NCBI GenBank assembly: GCA_027083135.1
Contig: JALWQH010000029.1
Coordinates: 1-54,869, forward strand
Origin: Desulfurococcales archaeon
GTDB lineage: Archaea > Thermoproteota > Thermoprotei_A > Sulfolobales > WAQK01
Reading direction: 5' to 3'
DNA: 54,869 nt
Positions 40,524 to 49,953 of the stretch are shown piece after piece. The stretch's first letter is position 1; every line of letters begins with the position of its first letter. The notes beneath the pieces are model-generated. The model ran no database searches. It had not been told where the DNA came from and saw nothing but the letters and a program-made list of their open reading frames with translations. The translations under genes were made by a program, and so were the position numbers.

Positions 40524-41498
40524 CTATTCTGCTAGGGATTCCTTCATGATTAATGCCCCCCTATCAGCATCCACCTCCAGTTTTATTCCTATGGGGTATG
40601 GGAGTATGTAGCGTGCATGGCAGCATGAGTAGTTCATGAATGCTGGGGCGCTTGTCGCCTCCCTTATCCTAGTTGCAAGCACTTCCTCCAGGCTTGGCGA
40701 GGGGTATGGGTAGCTCTTAGGCTCGGGGAACTCTCCTAAAACTATTCCCGAAGCCTCGGCTAAAACCCCTCTGAGCTGGAGGACGCTCATATAGTCGTCA
40801 ACCCTCCAGGCAGGCTCCTCAATGTTCTCCAGGAACAATATGCTTCCCTCATGGCTCGGGGCACGTCCTGCTGCTAGGAGGAAGACATGTATTATTATGT
40901 TGCCTCCAACACTTATCCCCACAGCTCTGCCGGGGTTAATGGTTTTCGGGAGAGGAGCGTCGGGAGGATTAGCTAGTTCAAGCATCTCCCCCCTCATTAT
41001 CTTGAAGGCTAGCCGTAGGCTATGCATGTAGGTTTTAAGCCTATCCTCCTCTCCGAAGTATATGTGGGGTCTTGGGCCAGGCATGGCTGCCTGCAGGCTT
41101 GGAACCCCTGTCCTAGCATATATTGCCTCCTGAAGCCCAGTAGTATCACTATATCCTACGAGGATCTTCGGATTATCCCTTATTGCATCATAGTCTAGGA
41201 GGTCTAGCAGCCTGAGGGCCCCTACCCCGCCCCTAGCACATATTATGGCATCTATCCCTGGATCCCTGAAGGCCTTGTTCAGCTCCTCAGCCCTCTTCTC
41301 AGGGGGAGCCGAGTAGAACCAGCTTCTAAGAGCATGGCGCACTGTCTCCCCCAGGATGACGTGGTACCCCATGCTCCTAAGGATCTCAACGCCTTCTGCA
41401 AGCCTCATCTCAGGGAATGATGGGTAGCTTGAAGGAGCTGTTACAAGTATTGTAGCCCCCTCACGGAGCTTTGGAGGCTTGTTTCTCCCCCTAGCCAC
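40524..41498 (-). CDS. LD-carboxypeptidase / MccF family serine peptidase (S66)
   Basis: The 324-residue S66-family protein opens with the strand TILVTAPSS and has ICARGGVGALRLLDLLDYD. The nucleophile Ser is in ILVGYSDTTGLQ (about residue 117). The Glu of the catalytic triad lies in SILFLENIEEPAWRVDD, and the His is likely in NYSCCHARYILPYPIG. Archaea lack murein, so an MccF-like or general carboxypeptidase role on peptides or peptide-nucleotides is more likely than wall recycling. GTG 41498 is the first start. It precedes ggt and follows the nitroreductase gene by 15 bases on the same strand, so the three may be cotranscribed. Confidence 0.85.
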   Translation of the reverse strand: MARGRNKPPKLREGATILVTAPSSYPSFPEMRLAEGVEILRSMGYHVILGETVRHALRSWFYSAPPEKRAEELNKAFRDPGIDAIICARGGVGALRLLDLLDYDAIRDNPKILVGYSDTTGLQEAIYARTGVPSLQAAMPGPRPHIYFGEEDRLKTYMHSLRLAFKIMRGEMLELANPPDAPLPKTINPGRAVGISVGGNIIIHVFLLAAGRAPSHEGSILFLENIEEPAWRVDDYMSVLQLRGVLAEASGIVLGEFPEPKSYPYPSPSLEEVLATRIREATSAPAFMNYSCCHARYILPYPIGIKLEVDADRGALIMKESLAE

Positions 41499-41513
41499 AC
41501 CTATGCACCACTG

Positions 41514-42230
41514 CTAGTATTTGAAGCCCATGGATTTAAGGCACTCTGCAAGCGTCCCGCCTACCCTATCATAATACGCGTTAGGGGCGAGCACAGACTC
41601 GAAGAGCCTGTGGGCTCTCCCACCATAGGTTTCAGCTACAAGTACTCCCCTCTCAGCAGGCCCCGGCTCATACCTGTTCTCAGAGTATAGGGCTCGGGGC
41701 GGATGCCTAGGCCTAAGCCCAGGATTCTCTGCAGGCATGCCTACAGTAAGCCCTACCACGGGGAGGGTGAGGGATGGGAGGCTGAGGATATCAGCCACCC
41801 CACATGGATTGCTGTATAGGGCTATGAAGGTCACACCATACCCCAGCCTCTCCGCAGCTAGGGCAGCCCACCCCGACATTATTCCAACATCTATGAGGGC
41901 AGGCGCTAGATGCCCTAATCCAGGCTCAGCATGCCTGGCTCCAACTCTCCTCGCAGCCTCCCTCATCTTAGCATAGTCTACAGCGAATACCAGGAAGAGG
42001 GGAGCTGATGCAACATGCTTCTGTCCTCCCACAGCCTCTGAAAGCATTTCTCTAAGCCTAGGATCAGTTACAGCAATTATTGATACGGGCATCAGGTTGT
42101 AGGATGTAGGCGCCCTCCTCGCAGCCTCAAGGATTATTCCAACATGCTGGTCAGGGATACCTTCATCCCTATACCTCCTTATACTGCGGTGGCTTGAGAT
42201 AACTTTCAGTAGATCTATGCATTTCTCCAA
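41514..42230 (-). CDS. Nitroreductase-family flavoprotein
   Basis: The 238-residue FMN-dependent oxidoreductase of the nitroreductase fold begins with ISSHRSIRRYRDEGIPD and ILEAARRAPTSYNLMPVSIIAV, the FMN-phosphate region. It then has a central helix and the LSLPSLTLPVVGLTVGMPAENPGLRPRHP segment. The start is TTG 42230 with no strong ribosome site. It heads a leftward group with the LD-carboxypeptidase and ggt genes. It is divergent from the DDAH gene, with 104 bases between the starts. The substrate is not known; the family also includes iodotyrosine deiodinase and enone reductases. Confidence 0.85.
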   Translation of the reverse strand: MEKCIDLLKVISSHRSIRRYRDEGIPDQHVGIILEAARRAPTSYNLMPVSIIAVTDPRLREMLSEAVGGQKHVASAPLFLVFAVDYAKMREAARRVGARHAEPGLGHLAPALIDVGIMSGWAALAAERLGYGVTFIALYSNPCGVADILSLPSLTLPVVGLTVGMPAENPGLRPRHPPRALYSENRYEPGPAERGVLVAETYGGRAHRLFESVLAPNAYYDRVGGTLAECLKSMGFKY

Positions 42231-42334
42231 GGCTCATCAGGGGTCACTACCATGGCCAGCACTATTAACAATGCCTCCTGGGCCGCGTATTTTAGGCGTG
42301 GCGTGTCACTATGGTTCGGGTGCCGTTATAATTG

Positions 42335-43117
42335 ATGCTGTTCCACAAGGCTTTAACCAGGCCTCCCACGAGGAGCCTGGTCAAATGTGTATCAAGCAAC
42401 CCTCTTAGAAGCACGGTTGATCCCAGCAGAGCATTAGAGCAGTATAGAGCCTATGTTAAGACGCTCATAGATCTGGGGGTAGATGTGGTTGAAATGAAGC
42501 CCCTTGAAGATCATTCTGACTCAGTGTTCATCCAGGACACAGGGGTTGCAGGAGCCTCCACGCGTAGAGCATTGATCTCAAGGATGGGGGTAGAGTCGAG
42601 GAGAGGGGAAGAGAGGGATGTTGAGGATTATCTCAGGAGGGAGGGATTCGAGACTATTAGGCTGAAGGCTCCAGGCACACTTGAAGGCGGAGACGTACTG
42701 GTTACAGGTGGAGGCATAGTATACGTGGGGTTATCGGGGAGGACTAATGCTATTGGGGTAGGAAGGCTGGCTGAAGCTTTCCCCGAGAAGAGCATTGTAG
42801 GAGTGAGGGTTAGCGGCGTGCTTCACCTTCTATCAGCTGTTAAGAGCATTGGGCCAGACGTATACATATATATGCCTGGACACGTGGATACAGGCGTGTT
42901 TGGGGAGGCTAGGCTCATAGAGGCTCCCCGGGACCCCATGGGCCTCAACTTCATGTATCTGGGAGACGATGTAGCCATGCTTGCTTCAGGCAGCCCCAGG
43001 TTAAGGGAGCTGCTCAGGAGGCTTGGAGTAAGACCGGTTGAAGTAGATGTATCTGAGTTCTGGAAATGTGATGGAAGTATGACCTGCCTGAGCTTCCCCC
43101 TCTACACGTCCCTCTAG
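42335..43117 (+). CDS. Amidinotransferase-fold hydrolase (DDAH-like)
   Basis: This product of about 260 residues belongs to the arginine deiminase/dimethylargininase superfamily, which hydrolyses guanidinium groups. SVFIQDTGVA and EGGDVLVTGGGIVYVGLSGRTN are typical. The catalytic His is in VLHLLSAVK (about residue 170) and the catalytic Cys in GSMTCLSFPL near the C-terminus (about 251). Likely substrates are N-methylated arginines or ornithine-type compounds. The start is ATG 42335, directly after TTG 42332. A TATA-like GTATTTTAGG at about 42287 gives a plausible leader. It is followed after 23 bases by the ABC exporter genes. Confidence 0.85.
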   Translation: MLFHKALTRPPTRSLVKCVSSNPLRSTVDPSRALEQYRAYVKTLIDLGVDVVEMKPLEDHSDSVFIQDTGVAGASTRRALISRMGVESRRGEERDVEDYLRREGFETIRLKAPGTLEGGDVLVTGGGIVYVGLSGRTNAIGVGRLAEAFPEKSIVGVRVSGVLHLLSAVKSIGPDVYIYMPGHVDTGVFGEARLIEAPRDPMGLNFMYLGDDVAMLASGSPRLRELLRRLGVRPVEVDVSEFWKCDGSMTCLSFPLYTSL

Positions 43118-43140
43118 CATAGTGGCCTGGTGGATCAAAG

Positions 43141-44892
43141 GTGACCGGGGCGCAGTATGGTAGGGGAGAAGTGCTTGTAAGGCTGCTTAGATTCATGGCT
43201 AGGAGGTGGCATATACTATTAGCCTCGGCCGCTTCAGTCATACTCTACGCTTATACTGTTAGCTTCGGCCCAATAGCGATAAGATACGCTATAGATAGGG
43301 GGATCAGCGTAGGAGATGTGGGCGCCGCCACCAGGTATTCCCTCCTGCTCATGGGCCTCGTAGCCATAGGTGCTGCAGCATGGTTTGCAACAAGGTATAC
43401 TTCAGCCCTCCTCTCACAGCTGCTTGCCCATGACCTGAGGGTTGAGGCCTTCAAGGCTATTCACAGGCAGTCCATGGAGTTCTTCGACCGAATGGCTGCA
43501 GGCCAGCTGATCTCAAGGATAACTAATGATACTAATAGGATTGCGCGCAGCCTGTCATGGCAGGTTAGAAACATCTTCAACCTATCCTTCACTGCAGCCA
43601 TATCGCTCTATTATATGTTCACCATGAGTCCCAGACTATCATACATAGCTCTCGCAGCCATGGCTGTTATGGCCGTGGTTAACACCAAGTATTCAACTAT
43701 GATTAGACCAGTCTACGATAAGATCAGGAATCAGCTCGGAGTACTCGCATCAATAACTGCAAGCAATCTTAACGGCATAAGGACGGTTAAGGCCCTGGCC
43801 CTCGAGGACCGTGAGACTTCAAGGTTCATGGAGGAGAACGAGGTATTCATGAAACTGGGCCTTAAGGCTGCCAGGATAAGAGCCGTCTATGGGAACGCCT
43901 CGCAGCTCGTGTTAGGCTTATCCATGGCCACCGTGCTATACTATGGTGGAAGAGCCATAGCCATGGGTGCCCTCAGCGTAGGCGAGCTCACAGCCTTCAT
44001 AACTTATCTCACCCTGCTCATGTGGCCTATGAGGGCCCTGGGATTCACCATAGCCTCTATTCAGAGAGCGCTGGCAGCCTCCCAGAGAGTCTTCGAAATA
44101 ATAGACACAACCCCCTCTGTCACCAGCCCTCCAGGAGCCGAGAAGCTTGAGAGTGTTAGGGGTGAGATAGTCTTCGATAATGTATCCTTCAGCTATGTTC
44201 CAGGGAAACCTGTGCTTAGAGGTGTGAGCTTCAAGGTTAAGGCTGGGGAGAAGGTGCTCCTGGCAGGACCTCCAGGCTCAGGTAAGACAACCATACTTAA
44301 ACTATTAATGAGGTTCTACGAGCCCGATGAAGGCAGAATACTGGTTGATGGGAGGGATATTAGAAGCCTAGACCTTGACTCCCTTAGAAGACACATGGCC
44401 CTCGTACCCCAGGAGCCATTCATATTCTCAGGCACCGTGAGGGAGAACATAGCCTTCGGGAACCCAGAAGCCTCGGATAAGGATATTGTGAGGGCTGCGA
44501 AGATAGCTAAGATACACGACTTCATTGCGAGTCTGCCTCAAGGCTACGATACCCTCGTAGGGGAGAGAGGAGTTACGCTGAGCGGTGGGCAGAGGCAGAG
44601 AATAGCTATAGCTAGAGCACTGCTCAGAGACCCTGAGATAATACTCCTAGATGATCCCGCCTCAAACCTTGACGCTGAGACCGAGAGGAGGCTGGCAGAT
44701 GATCTCAGAGTCATGCTGAAGGATAAGACAGCCATAATTGTGAGTCAGAGGATGAGTCTTGCAAGCCTTGCAGACAGGATCATAGTCCTAGAGGCTGGCA
44801 AGATTGTTGAGGAGGGATCCCATGGGGAACTGATGGCTAGGAGAGGCCTATACTACAGGCTCTACACTGAAAGCATGAGGGGTGAGGCGTGA
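43141..44892 (+). CDS. Heterodimeric ABC exporter, subunit with degenerate ATPase site
   Basis: The 583-residue exporter half combines a six-helix membrane domain (1-320) with a nucleotide-binding domain. Walker A is GPPGSGKTT, the Q-loop VPQEPFIFSGTVRENIAFG, and the signature LSGGQRQRIAIARA. Walker B ends in LLDDPASNLD, so the catalytic Glu is Asp, and the switch His is replaced by Gln (VSQRMSL). This is the same asymmetry as TM287 of TM287/288. The gene starts at GTG 43141 and its stop overlaps the start of the partner (GTGA). The partner supplies the complete catalytic set. Substrate unknown; lipid or drug export is the family default. Confidence 0.92.
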   Translation: MTGAQYGRGEVLVRLLRFMARRWHILLASAASVILYAYTVSFGPIAIRYAIDRGISVGDVGAATRYSLLLMGLVAIGAAAWFATRYTSALLSQLLAHDLRVEAFKAIHRQSMEFFDRMAAGQLISRITNDTNRIARSLSWQVRNIFNLSFTAAISLYYMFTMSPRLSYIALAAMAVMAVVNTKYSTMIRPVYDKIRNQLGVLASITASNLNGIRTVKALALEDRETSRFMEENEVFMKLGLKAARIRAVYGNASQLVLGLSMATVLYYGGRAIAMGALSVGELTAFITYLTLLMWPMRALGFTIASIQRALAASQRVFEIIDTTPSVTSPPGAEKLESVRGEIVFDNVSFSYVPGKPVLRGVSFKVKAGEKVLLAGPPGSGKTTILKLLMRFYEPDEGRILVDGRDIRSLDLDSLRRHMALVPQEPFIFSGTVRENIAFGNPEASDKDIVRAAKIAKIHDFIASLPQGYDTLVGERGVTLSGGQRQRIAIARALLRDPEIILLDDPASNLDAETERRLADDLRVMLKDKTAIIVSQRMSLASLADRIIVLEAGKIVEEGSHGELMARRGLYYRLYTESMRGEA

Positions 44893-46673
44893 CGGGCTTC
44901 TTCGCTAGGACAGCTATGCTGGGTGAGGAGGCTCCTGAGACATCCCCCTGGATTCTGCTTAGAAGGATAGCCAGGGATCTAGCGAGATATAAGGGCACAC
45001 TCATACTGGTGGCAGTGTCGATAGGCGTATATACTCTTACAAGCCTCTCAGCCCCCTACGTGCTTGGCAGGATAATAGACGTGAATATTCTGGGAGGCAG
45101 GCTGGAAGGACTAGCATACATGTCAACCATATATCTCCTCCTACTGGTGGGGCAGTGGGCTTCAGCCACCTTCAACACGTATGGTATTCAGAAGGTTGGG
45201 CAGCTCTACTTGAGGGACCTCAGAAACAATGTGTTCAGCAAGCTTCAGAGGCTCTCCATGAGGTTCTATACTGGTAGGAGGATAGGCGACCTGATATCAG
45301 CTGCAATTAATGATACATCCACCCTCAACGATGTCCTCGTTTCAGGCATACTGTCCGTTATGGGCAGTATGTTCTCCCTCGTAGGCATAATAGGGATAAT
45401 GGTGTATCTTAGCCCCCGCCTAACCCTAGTAGCCCTGGCCAACCTGCCCCTACTAGTACTGATATCCAGAAAGTTTGGGGGGAAGCTGAGGGAGGCTCAC
45501 AGGGCTGTTAGGAGGAAGGTTGCCGAGGCAACAATGATCGTGGAGGAGTCTATTGCAGGCATGCCTGTCATAAAGGCTTTCGGAAGGGAGAGGGATGTTG
45601 AGAGAAGCTTCACAGCGATCTCCGGCGAGACTGCTAAGGCCTACGTGAATATTGCTAGGCTTATGGGCTTGTTCTGGCCCTCCATGGATATAGCTGTCAC
45701 ACTGTCGGTTGTACTTGTACTGATATATGGAGCCCACCTGGTAAGCGCTGGCATGGTTACCATAGGCCTCGTTGTAGCCTTCCTCCAATATGTGAATAGG
45801 ATGGGGAGGCCTATAACACAGTTCATAAACATGTATGACTCTCTTCAAGCAGCATTAGCCGCGGCGGAGAGGATTTACGCTATAGTGGACTCCGAGGACG
45901 TGGAGAAGCCTGGCGGAATAGTGTTGGAGAAGCCTAGAGGAGAGGTTGAGGTTAGAAACGTCTCCTTCAGCTATATTCCAGGTAGGCCTGTGCTGAGGAA
46001 CATCAGCCTCCACGTCAAGCCCGGCGAGACTGTTGCAATAGTGGGTAGCACTGGTGCGGGTAAGACTACCCTCGCAAGCCTCATCATGAGGTTCTATGAG
46101 CCCGATGCGGGCATCATTCTGATAGACGGGGTTGACTCAAGGATGATTAGGCTCTCAGAGCTTAGGAGGATTATAAGCTATGTTCCACAGGAGACATATC
46201 TTTTCCCAGGTACAGTTCTGGATAATATTAGGCTTGGCAGGCCTGATGCAAGCGACAGGGAGGTTGTGGAGGTTTGTAGGAGGCTGGGGATCCATGAGTT
46301 TGTGGAGAGGCTTCCCCACGGCTACGAGACTGATGTAGGCGAGATGGGTAAGAAATTATCGACTGGTGAGAAGCAGCTCATAGCTATAGCCAGAGCCATG
46401 CTCAGGAACCCCGCCATAGTTATACTTGACGAGGCTCTTTCAAGCGTGGATGCCGCCACCGAGGCGTTGATCAGGAGGGCTATGAGGAGGCTTATGAGCG
46501 GCAGGACGGGGATAATAATAGCACACCGCTTAAGCACTGCGAGGGAGGCTGACAGAATAATCGTGATAGAGGAGGGAAGGATAGTTGAGGAGGGTTCGCA
46601 TGAAGAGCTGCTTAGGAGGAAGGGCAGGTACTATGAACTCTACCGGAGCATGGCTGAAGCGCAGGCAGCATAG
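44889..46673 (+). CDS. Heterodimeric ABC exporter, subunit with canonical Walker B and switch His
   Basis: The 594-residue exporter half has a membrane domain (about 40-340) and an NBD. Walker A is GSTGAGKTT, the Q-loop YVPQETYLFPGTVLDNIRLG, and Walker B VILDEALSSVD with catalytic Glu. The switch His is in IIAHRLST. Its signature reads LSTGEKQLIAIARA rather than LSGGQ, which completes the degenerate site together with the partner's Walker motifs, as in TM287/288-type exporters. The start overlaps the stop of the upstream subunit, so the two are made together in equal amounts. It is convergent with surE. Confidence 0.92.
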   Translation: MTGFFARTAMLGEEAPETSPWILLRRIARDLARYKGTLILVAVSIGVYTLTSLSAPYVLGRIIDVNILGGRLEGLAYMSTIYLLLLVGQWASATFNTYGIQKVGQLYLRDLRNNVFSKLQRLSMRFYTGRRIGDLISAAINDTSTLNDVLVSGILSVMGSMFSLVGIIGIMVYLSPRLTLVALANLPLLVLISRKFGGKLREAHRAVRRKVAEATMIVEESIAGMPVIKAFGRERDVERSFTAISGETAKAYVNIARLMGLFWPSMDIAVTLSVVLVLIYGAHLVSAGMVTIGLVVAFLQYVNRMGRPITQFINMYDSLQAALAAAERIYAIVDSEDVEKPGGIVLEKPRGEVEVRNVSFSYIPGRPVLRNISLHVKPGETVAIVGSTGAGKTTLASLIMRFYEPDAGIILIDGVDSRMIRLSELRRIISYVPQETYLFPGTVLDNIRLGRPDASDREVVEVCRRLGIHEFVERLPHGYETDVGEMGKKLSTGEKQLIAIARAMLRNPAIVILDEALSSVDAATEALIRRAMRRLMSGRTGIIIAHRLSTAREADRIIVIEEGRIVEEGSHEELLRRKGRYYELYRSMAEAQAA

Positions 46674-46675
46674 CT

Positions 46676-47500
46676 TCACCTGGATCCACTCTTCTCTAAG
46701 GCTGCTTCAGCCTCTCCAGCCACTCTGAGCAGCATAGGGTCTCTCAGGCTTCCAGGATTAGTGTTTATGTCTACTGTAAGAGGAGTTATGGAGACGCATC
46801 CCTCAGCTAGGACTGCATGCGCATCCGTCCCTGGCTCAAGCTTCAGTGTCTTCGGAGTCAACCAGTAGTATGGTCTCCCCCTGGTGTCGATCCTCTTCTC
46901 GAAGCCCGGCTCCCATCTACGCCTAGCAGCCCTCGTCACCCTAACACATCCCTTCATGGTGTGGGGTGAGGGTATGTTAACCGATATTAGATCTACTCCT
47001 CTAGGCATGCCGCGCCTCAGCACCTCTTCTGCAAGGAGGCCTGCAACCGTTAGAACTGTTCTCCTAAGCCTCTCATCCCTGAACTCCTCGAACAGGTTTA
47101 CATCCGCTGAGAACGCTATGGCAGGTATTCCTAGAAGCGCGGCCTCCCTTGCAACAGCTATGGTTCCACTATAAGCTATATGCTGGATGCTTAGATTCTC
47201 CCCTACATTAACCCCTGATACGACGAGGTCTGGGCGGAAGCCGTGGGCGGCTACAGCTAGGTGGAGCACATCTATAGGGGATCCATCAGTCACATACACC
47301 TTGTAGCCCATTAGACTGGTCTCAGAGAGCCTTAAAGGCCTGTTAAAAGAGACGCTGTGGCCGACAGCGCTCCTAGGCCACTCAGTGGAATATATCCTAG
47401 CCTCACCCAGCCCACGTACAGCCTCGTAGAGCAGGTATAGGCCTTGAGACAAGTAGCTATCATCATTAGACACGATTATCCTAGGCCTACTCTCACCCAT
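46676..47500 (-). CDS. surE: 5'/3'-nucleotidase SurE
   Basis: This metal-dependent phosphatase of about 274 residues acts on nucleoside monophosphates. IIVSNDDSYLSQGL at the N-terminus carries the two metal-binding Asp (NDDS). VVSGVNVGENLSIQHIAYSGTIAVAREA includes the family's SGxN metal/phosphate motif, and VYVTDGSPIDVLHLA is also conserved. ATG 47500 is chosen because SurE proteins begin a few residues before the IIVSNDD strand. A TTG at 47530 would add ten residues. The neighbouring genes do not point to a pathway. Confidence 0.92.
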   Translation of the reverse strand: MGESRPRIIVSNDDSYLSQGLYLLYEAVRGLGEARIYSTEWPRSAVGHSVSFNRPLRLSETSLMGYKVYVTDGSPIDVLHLAVAAHGFRPDLVVSGVNVGENLSIQHIAYSGTIAVAREAALLGIPAIAFSADVNLFEEFRDERLRRTVLTVAGLLAEEVLRRGMPRGVDLISVNIPSPHTMKGCVRVTRAARRRWEPGFEKRIDTRGRPYYWLTPKTLKLEPGTDAHAVLAEGCVSITPLTVDINTNPGSLRDPMLLRVAGEAEAALEKSGSR

Positions 47501-47680
47501 GCTATCATCAATCCTATGAGGACACTCCACACAAATATACGTTGATGCCTGTTCTCAGGAAATCTTTAGGAGGATGTTATTTGAGTATCGTTATAGGTAG
47601 GGTAAGCTGAATAGATCTGCTTGAAGGAGGATGCCCATTAACAGACCCCACTGCAGGGCTGTATGCGGAAGGCTTCCTGG

Positions 47681-47693
47681 AAATATTATTAAT
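47681..47693 (+). promoter_or_regulatory. TATA element of the FtsX-type operon
   Basis: AAATATTATTAAT predicts a transcript start near 47713, and GGAGGG (47726-47731) then lies 9 bases before the TTG at 47741. Confidence 0.5.
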
Positions 47694-47740
47694 GCTACTG
47701 AAGGCTCATTACTTATCGTTGGTGTGGAGGGCAGGCCTGC

Positions 47741-48808
47741 TTGAAGATGCTTTCCAAGGCTCTTTCCATTATCATGAAGGGGTTGTTGAGGCGTAGGGAA
47801 AGTATGCTGGCTATTATTGCCCTGGCTCTTCCAGTCTCCATACTTGCAGCCGCTGTAAGTCTTTCATTATATGTGGGTGTGGGTGAAAGGCTGCTTGAAG
47901 AGTGGGGGGAGAGGGGCAGGCTTTACGCTATATGGGGGAAGTGGAGCGGGGATTGGAGCAGGCTTGAATCATCTTTGAAGAGGCTTAGCTGTGTGAGATC
48001 CATTGCATATGAGAATATTCTATGGGTGAGGGTAGAGGGCTGGGGGGAGGCAAGCCTCGTATCCACGGATAATGCTTCAAGCCTAGTATCAATGCTTGGA
48101 GGAAGGGTTACAGGAAGGCTGCCTAGGAGGGCTGGGGAGGCCGCCGTAGGAAGCCTCATAGCATCGGGAGGCAACCTATCTATAGGCTCAGCCCTGAGGA
48201 TTAGCCATGGTGGAGTTGCGGAGAACTACAGGGTTACAGGTATAATCTACTCTAACAGCCAGCTTGATGCCTCTATAATAGTTCTCGGCAGAGGCGGGGA
48301 TGGCTTCAGGCTCATCCTACTGCAGGCTAGTGGGGATGGAGGGGTGAGGAGAGTCCTGCCAAAAGGTGTGAGAATGGAGGCTCTGGGGGATCCATGGAGG
48401 TTTGCATTAAGCATTGAGGGTGAGGTTAGGAGGAGCCTCGACTACTGGATGATTGCAGCATACCTCGTGGTAGCAGCGTCATCCTACGCTATATCAGCCA
48501 GGCTTGTAGCCGAGGCTGAGGATGATGTCAGGCTGCTTAGAAGGCTTGGGGCGAGTGGAGGCCTCATACTAGCATCCCTTGCATCATACATGCTTATCCT
48601 ATCCCTTGCTGCAGGGATGCTTGGAGTAGCCCTCGGAGTAGTGGGCTCTCAGGTTACATCTACTGCTGCATGGTGGGCTGGGCTTGGAAGGCTGATCTCA
48701 CCCTACCTAGACATACCTGAGGCTCTCAGAATAATGCTGTTCACGGCTGCCTCATCGCTCATGGGTGGATTCTACCCTGCCTACAGGGCCAGTAGGCTGG
48801 AGGGATGA
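47741..48808 (+). CDS. FtsX/MacB-type ABC permease
   Basis: The 355-residue product has one N-terminal helix (about residues 22-45, MLAIIALALPVSILAAAVSLSLY). An extracytoplasmic domain (about 46-225) follows, then three C-terminal helices (about 228-250, 278-305 and 320-345), the layout of FtsX/MacB/LolC permeases. It begins at TTG 47741 with GGAGGG 9 bases upstream. It is the first gene of a four-gene operon with a second FtsX-type permease, a large membrane protein and an ABC ATPase. The export substrate is unknown. Confidence 0.82.
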   Translation: MKMLSKALSIIMKGLLRRRESMLAIIALALPVSILAAAVSLSLYVGVGERLLEEWGERGRLYAIWGKWSGDWSRLESSLKRLSCVRSIAYENILWVRVEGWGEASLVSTDNASSLVSMLGGRVTGRLPRRAGEAAVGSLIASGGNLSIGSALRISHGGVAENYRVTGIIYSNSQLDASIIVLGRGGDGFRLILLQASGDGGVRRVLPKGVRMEALGDPWRFALSIEGEVRRSLDYWMIAAYLVVAASSYAISARLVAEAEDDVRLLRRLGASGGLILASLASYMLILSLAAGMLGVALGVVGSQVTSTAAWWAGLGRLISPYLDIPEALRIMLFTAASSLMGGFYPAYRASRLEG

Positions 48809-48811
48809 GGA

Positions 48812-49953
48812 GTGAGCATCCTTAGATACTGGTATCTTAGGTGGGGCAGGATCCTACCATTACTGCTTGTAGTTGCCTCAGCCTCCATGCTTGCCTCCTC
48901 CACTGCCACCCTCCTCTTAGGAGCCTATAGGGGTGTAGAGGCTTTCGCAGCCTCGAGTAACGTTATCGTAGTATATGATGCTTCCAGTAGAACACCCTTC
49001 ACAGGCCTCCTACCCCTAAGCCTAGTGGAAAACATAAGTGCGGCTAGAGGCGTGGAGGCAGTCAGCCCTGAGGTCATAGCCCCTTGCCTTATCAATGGTA
49101 AACCAGTGTTCGTCAGAGGCGTCGAGTGGGAATCATTTACCAGGCTTACAGGCCTCAAGATTGTTTCAGGAGAGCCGGGGCTCCCTAAGAATTCCATCCT
49201 CATAGGATTCAGGGCTGCTGAGAGGCTGGGGCTAAAGCCTGGAGACACTGTTCTAGTGGCCAGGCTATAAGGCCTGTCTACCTAGCCCTCAAGGTGAGAG
49301 GAATATATGTGTCTGGAAGCCCGCTCGACGATGAGCTTATAGTGGGGTTGGGGGAGGGCCAGTGGCTTCGAGGGGCAGGCCAAAATGCTGTCACAATTAT
49401 TAGGGTTAAGGCCTCAGAGAAGCTGAGCCTCCCTGAGGCTGGTGGAATAGTGCATGGAGGGAGGCCTAGCCTAGGGGATCTGGCTTCAAGGCTTGCGAGA
49501 TACCTGGAGCGTATGGGAAGCCTGCATGGAGGCTCTGCTGCTAGTCCCGGAGGATTCGCTGAGAAATACTTGGAGCCCTATGGTTTTTCAAGGGAGGTTC
49601 TCCTCACCCTGTCGGTAATAGTCATCCTATTCTCATCTGCAGGCATCGCTGTTGCCGCGGGGGCCCTGGTTCTCCTGCATAGGCTGGAGATAGGTGTGCT
49701 TGAATTAATAGGCGCCTCTCCGAGCACTATTAGGATTGACATGGTGTTGAAGCTTGCTCCACTGGTTGTAGGGGCCTCGCTTATAGGGGTTGGGCTGGGA
49801 GCCCTGCTCATGAGGCTGGGAGGCAACATGATTCTTGCACACATGATGCCGTGGAGCCCTGGAGCCAATGCCGCATTACTAGTAGTTGTAGCTACAAGCA
49901 TCCTAGCCCTCCTAACCCTTGCAGCTCAGCATCCAGGAGGAGGTAAGGGTTGA
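48812..49953 (+). pseudogene. Second FtsX/MacB-type permease, interrupted by a -1 frameshift
   Basis: Two abutting frames together make one permease of about 380 residues. The first (48812-49270) has the N-terminal helix and part of the outer domain, ending abruptly in GLKPGDTVLVARL. The second frame (one base back) is open from 49222 and continues as AIRPVYLALKVRGIYVSG, then three C-terminal helices ending near 49953. Adding one base at 49262-49264 (AGG CTA to AGG GCT) joins them as GDTVLVARAIRPVYLAL. The outer-domain motif (GDTV... then VRGIY) fits the family. Either the gene is inactivated, the window has a one-base error, or frameshifting occurs. The rest of the operon is intact. Start GTG 48812. 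Confidence 0.75.

Noticed and set aside
43141-46673. Exporter genes as a simple recent duplication
   Set aside because: The two proteins differ in Walker B, switch His and signature in a way that matches old heterodimer families, so it is not a recent repeat.
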